A DNA stretch of 64,000 nt from Tachypleus tridentatus (lineage: Eukaryota > Arthropoda > Merostomata > Xiphosura > Limulidae). The notes below the pieces were generated by a model. It did no database searches and was not told the DNA's origin. It saw only the letters and a program-made list of their open reading frames with translations. This document shows, piece by piece, positions 60,090-64,000 of this stretch. The position numbers and the translations under genes are program-made. Location: NCBI RefSeq assembly GCF_004210375.1, contig NC_134835.1, positions 73,562,447 to 73,626,446 on the forward strand. The letters are read 5' to 3'. How positions within the stretch are numbered: the first letter of the stretch is position 1; the number at the start of each line of letters is the position of its first letter.

Positions 60090-61066
60090 GAAGGTAATGT
60101 AACACTGATAGTCTCATGTCTGAAGACCCTCTTCATGTATGATATGTGGCGCAATGCAGACACATGATACAATATGAGGCGTACACATATTTTTCTGCCT
60201 GAATGCTTGAATATTGAGTAAAGCTATAAAACACTAGGTGGCTACTCCATTGGGAAACATTACATCACTCTGCGTCAACTGATATAAATTATCTTTTTTT
60301 TACAGCTTTGTTTTCCTACATGGTAATTAAACAGTTTCATCAGGATTGGTTCGTTTAACAGTTATCCCTTCAGCTTATGTTACACACGCATTTAGCTAGA
60401 GATAAGGGAAACATTGAATGTTTCCTTGGCCCAGAAGTAAAGAGGACATTTTCTCACCCTTTATCACATATTTGCCTGAAGCATTGTCAATTTCTCATAA
60501 AGGTTTCTTTTCTTTGTATATTTTTATTCAATCTTAACCCTTTCCGTTGTAACAAATTGTTTTCGTCTTATACCATACAGAAGTATACTTGAATAAGAAT
60601 TTCAGATCACAAGTAGTTTCTGTAGTAACCCAGTATCGGAATATTTAGTTTTATATTGATGTTTATTATTATTTGTCCAAAATATGATAAATCACCAAGC
60701 ACTTTTGTGAAAAAAGGTGAAATTAAAACTAACTGACTGAAATGAAAATAACAGAAATGAAATTAGCTGATTTTTTCTGTTTAAATAAAAGTAAACTCTT
60801 GAAATATAAATGCTTATATGGATCGATTTTTTTATAGAGGAAACAGAACACAACAAGGAAGTTATCTTACTGATATGTCAGAAAACAAAAGACCCATAAT
60901 CAAAACTCAGTTTGAAAACGGCTACAATAAAACTACAAAATTATATACATTTTTAAACTCTCCGATCTTATGGAATAACAGGATATGAGGGTGAAGCTAA
61001 AGGTCGGACAGAAAATAGTTCTAAACATATGACAACATATCCTTCAGTAAACAGATCTTTAAATGT

Positions 61067-61165
61067 GGTAAGGCATGGTCATGTGGTAAGCATACTTGGA
61101 CAACACTTTAAGACCAAAGGTACACTATAAGGGTTACTGTCAAATCCTATTATTTGGTCAAAGTT
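61067..61165 (+). repeat. SINE-A-like 5' fragment
   Basis: A degraded tRNA-like head ('AAGGCATGGTCATGTGGTA') followed by 'GGTTACTGTCAAATCC'. The rest is absent. Confidence 0.45.
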
Positions 61166-62021
61166 CATACATACATTTTCTATGATCCCAGCTTATTTTA
61201 ATGGTATTTAATACTAATACAGTTAAAAATGATAATACACAAATGTCTAATTAATCAACGTGTCATTGCTCTGCAAAGTTATGTTGTGGTGTCAACACAA
61301 TTATAAATAAAAAGTAATATTTATTATAATACGTCAGGTTATGTGTGAAATGTTAAAAATCAACACATTAATAGAAAATATGATGACAACTCAATGCATT
61401 AATGAATAGGCTAGAAAGCAAATATAATAACAGCAATATCGAACAAACCAAAACTTAAAAGGAAAACCATAAAAACCAAACACAATTTTTATAAAAACTG
61501 CTGTATTAGCAGTTGATATTAATAGTAAGATCAATATGTATTTGTACAGGTAGAAAATACATGAAAAGAAAGCAAATTAAAAATAAAAGTTGATATGATT
61601 TAATTAAAAAATGAAATAAAATAGAAAGATTAAAAATTGAAACAATTTGTGGACCAATATGTTAAAAAAAACATGTTAAAAATAGCAACAAATAATAAAA
61701 ATTATAAATGAATGAAATATACAAAACGAGAACAAAGTTTAATTCAAAAAGTATTCAATACCAAATAAATGACATTGTAATGGATTAAGTAAATAAATTA
61801 ATACATCGTTGGAGAAAGCATGAATCCTGTTTCTTATGCAAAGTGCAAACCAACATATTTTATTTTATTTTTTCCTTTACACATAGCTAACAGTCTGGAG
61901 CCTCAATGACTAATAACACAAACAAACAAGAACCAAAAAAAGAAACGTTTCAGAAAAATAGAAGCAAGAAAAGGAGTAATTGAGCCCCTTTTTTCATACA
62001 AATATTCCAAAGAAATTGCAC

Positions 62022-62288
62022 CGGTATTCCCAGGAAGCTAGGGTGATCAACTTGCGACCTGATGGTCATAGATTCGAATTCCTGTCTCAATAAACATGCT
62101 AGCCCTTTCAGCTGTAAGGCTGTTGTTATGCTACAATCAATCCTACTATTTACTGGTAAAAGAGTAGCCCTGAGTTGGCGGTAGGTGGTAACAACTAGCT
62201 ACCTTCCTTTTAGTTTTACACTGCTAAAGTAAGGACGGCTAGTGTAGATAGGCCTCGTACAGCTTTGCACGAAATTCAAAACAAACGA
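62022..62288 (+). repeat. SINE-A, full length, diverged
   Basis: The B box is preserved ('GATTCGAATTCCT') and the body and tail are recognisable ('GCTTTGCACGAAATTC'). Confidence 0.9.
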
Positions 62289-62793
62289 GACAATCCAAAT
62301 AAGTAAAAACAACTACCTTTAGTAGTTAGCTATTCTTTACTATCTTAGAAAATTAATCTATAATATCTCTCGGTTTATCACTCATCGTCATAAAGGTCAA
62401 ACTTAACTCTCTAGTAAGGACATAGAAAAATGAGAGAAACTAAATATATGCTACATATATCTTAGATAATATTTGGACCAATCGATACCGGTCATAAGTT
62501 ATATCCAAATACAAAGAACATTACTGAGGTACCGTTTGCATAAGAAAGCTGATTGATCATGTTTCGTATGAATTTCGCATTGATAACAGTCAAATGCTAA
62601 CTGAAATTTTTCATTCTAGTGTAAAACGTGGCACGATGAATGTTTCCTTTAAATCGGGATATCCCATTATGAATCTGTTTACATATACATTACAAAAAAC
62701 TTGAGCTTTATTTCAAATATTAGGGTTATTGTGTTTCTTTGATTTGCTAGCATTTGATGTTCAACGCCATAACCTTAGCGTTCTTCCACATTT

Positions 62794-62812
62794 GTATATA
62801 TATATATATACT
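62794..62812. repeat. (AT)n microsatellite
   Basis: A pure TA run. Confidence 0.85.
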
Positions 62813-63369
62813 TATAACGTTACAAATAAAACTTTCGGCTGTCACAGTCGAACCCAGATGTCAAGTTCTAATAGTAAACGAAAGATACATTGGGCAGTGA
62901 TTTGTGGTAGATAAAACACAGAATTAAAACAATACATCTCTGATTTAAAAACTGTGATTGACAAACAAGGACCAACTGGGATACAGTCTGCACCTTAGCA
63001 TTTTGTTAGAAATACTAGGGGTTTGGGTTTTCATTGTTTACCAGCTTTCATTCTTCAACCTCACATCTTTAAATGTTCAAAACATGAAGTTATCATTGGT
63101 TTACATGTTAAACATAGTTCATCCAAAACTAAAAACGAACGTTAGTAGATGTGTTTTTATATATTTACATTTTATAACATTTCACTTCAATATGGAGTAT
63201 TTCCAGCAAGAACAGTCCAATACCAATATTGAACACTTAAAATCAAAGTGTTGAAAAAGTCGTGACTTATCTTCCACTGTTGCCCTAAATGAGCTATTTT
63301 ACAGTATATTTAGTGTTTCAAGTCGCTTGACAAAATGATATGTGTCTACATACACTCCATAGATATTAA

Positions 63370-64000
63370 ATTTAATTGGTGAATAAAATTTCTAATCTAT
63401 TTTGTAACGTTTCGACCAGTTTATCACTGTTGTAGGAAAGAGCGTTAACATCAAACAGACTGAAGTAAGGACCAACTGCACCAACATGAAACAGGTTCTC
63501 AGGATTTAGTTTCTAAGATACCATTTCAAAGGATGTAGAAGGCTTTATATCCAACACCGATTGTTCTTGCTCACAATCTAACTTTCGTCACCACCATATT
63601 CGTCTCGTCCCTCCCCCATATAAAAGAGAAAAGAATGGGGGGAAGATCTACTTTCTGTTTCTCTCCAAAATGGTAAAAACTTGATATTTGACTTCATGAA
63701 GAAAGCGTCTCATCTAGAAAAATAATCTTGTTCTACGTTTTGTAGGCCCTCTGATCGTGTCTTGACAGTATTAAAGATGAGCTGTTTAGTGCTTGTATAA
63801 GATATCTCCTACAGCTGCATTTAGTCAGAGTCGATAGATAACGTTTGCCATCTTTAGTCTGTCTCGTTCAGCACTCTCAAAAACCATATCACAGTTCGGA
63901 AACAGTTCCATTTTACGATAACGAACTTCAAGATCTTAAAACCAATTCACAATAGCTCGCTTTACTTGACTGACTTCCCTTTCTTCATTGGCTTTAAACA
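63370..64000 (-). pseudogene. Unidentified decayed coding sequence (extends beyond window end)
   Basis: The minus strand carries coding-like stretches interrupted by stops and shifts. These include 'FKANEEREVSQVKRAIVNWF' (63,998 on), 'MELFPNCDMVFESAERDRLK', 'LNAAVGDILYK', and near the 3' end 'LNPENLFHVGAVGPYFSLFD' followed by 'LVETLQNRLEILFTN' and a stop near 63,370. The codon composition looks protein-coding and no introns are needed, which suggests a retrocopy or an old element gene. I do not recognise the family and assign no function. Confidence 0.4.

Larger units (their letters stand above)
58990..63360. other. Right-hand region with no gene found
   Basis: Three SINE-A copies or fragments and AT-rich sequence. 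A GC-richer segment at 59,365-59,580 ('TCTTTGTCAAGACCGGATTG', 'AAAGCCCCATAATTAG') looks repeat-derived but I cannot name it. The stretches 60,100-61,060, 61,170-62,010 and 62,290-63,360 show nothing. Confidence 0.5.

Noticed and set aside
62958..63254. 98-codon plus-strand frame
   Set aside because: It has AT-rich composition, no recognisable domain and no splice support.

Overview
This is AT-rich eukaryotic DNA with long introns and dense tRNA-derived SINEs. It holds no prokaryotic features. The only protein genes I can support are two zona pellucida (ZP) domain genes of the arthropod apical-matrix/cuticle type, so the host is almost certainly an arthropod. From memory, the SINE consensus resembles repeats of horseshoe crab genomes; that is recollection, not a search result.

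Gene layout. Both ZP genes lie on the minus strand, head to tail. ZP gene 1 (about 53.0 to 41.6 kb) has a TATA-linked non-coding exon (about 53,015-52,957), a short exon holding the start codon and most of a signal peptide (49,960-49,821), and one large exon (44,078-42,327) with a proline-rich segment, the whole ZP module, a furin-like site, a transmembrane helix and a short tail. The joined product is 598 residues. ZP gene 2 runs off the left edge: a signal-peptide exon at 18,722-18,646 and the start of its ZP exon at 176-1. An upstream exon candidate sits at 24,126-24,019 and a promoter-like block near 24.4-24.64 kb. In both genes a phase-0 intron falls at the end of the signal peptide, which suggests an ancient tandem duplication.

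Mobile DNA fills the introns and gaps. I see a Penelope-like element relic (11.4-13.1 kb) and two short fold-back insertions derived from Penelope-type termini (8.4 and 22.1 kb, each with 14-bp target duplications). There is a complete but dead hAT element (31,283-33,668, 8-bp target duplication) and a complete but dead Tc1-like element with long inverted repeats inside ZP gene 1 (44,522-46,088). Weaker relics are a Tc1-like fragment (19.5-20.2 kb), a DDE fragment (22.5-22.7 kb) and two decayed Gypsy-type stretches (14.0-15.5 and 57.3-58.8 kb). About 28 copies of a tRNA-Thr-like SINE (SINE-A) and about 15 of a second tRNA-like SINE (SINE-B) are scattered on both strands. Tandem repeats include a 57-bp minisatellite in ZP gene 1 intron 2.

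The two genes probably encode membrane-anchored, furin-released matrix proteins at the apical surface of epidermal cells. Everything else looks like repeats, decayed elements or featureless AT-rich sequence. Exon calls rest on splice signals, phase and coding content read by eye; none has transcript support here.
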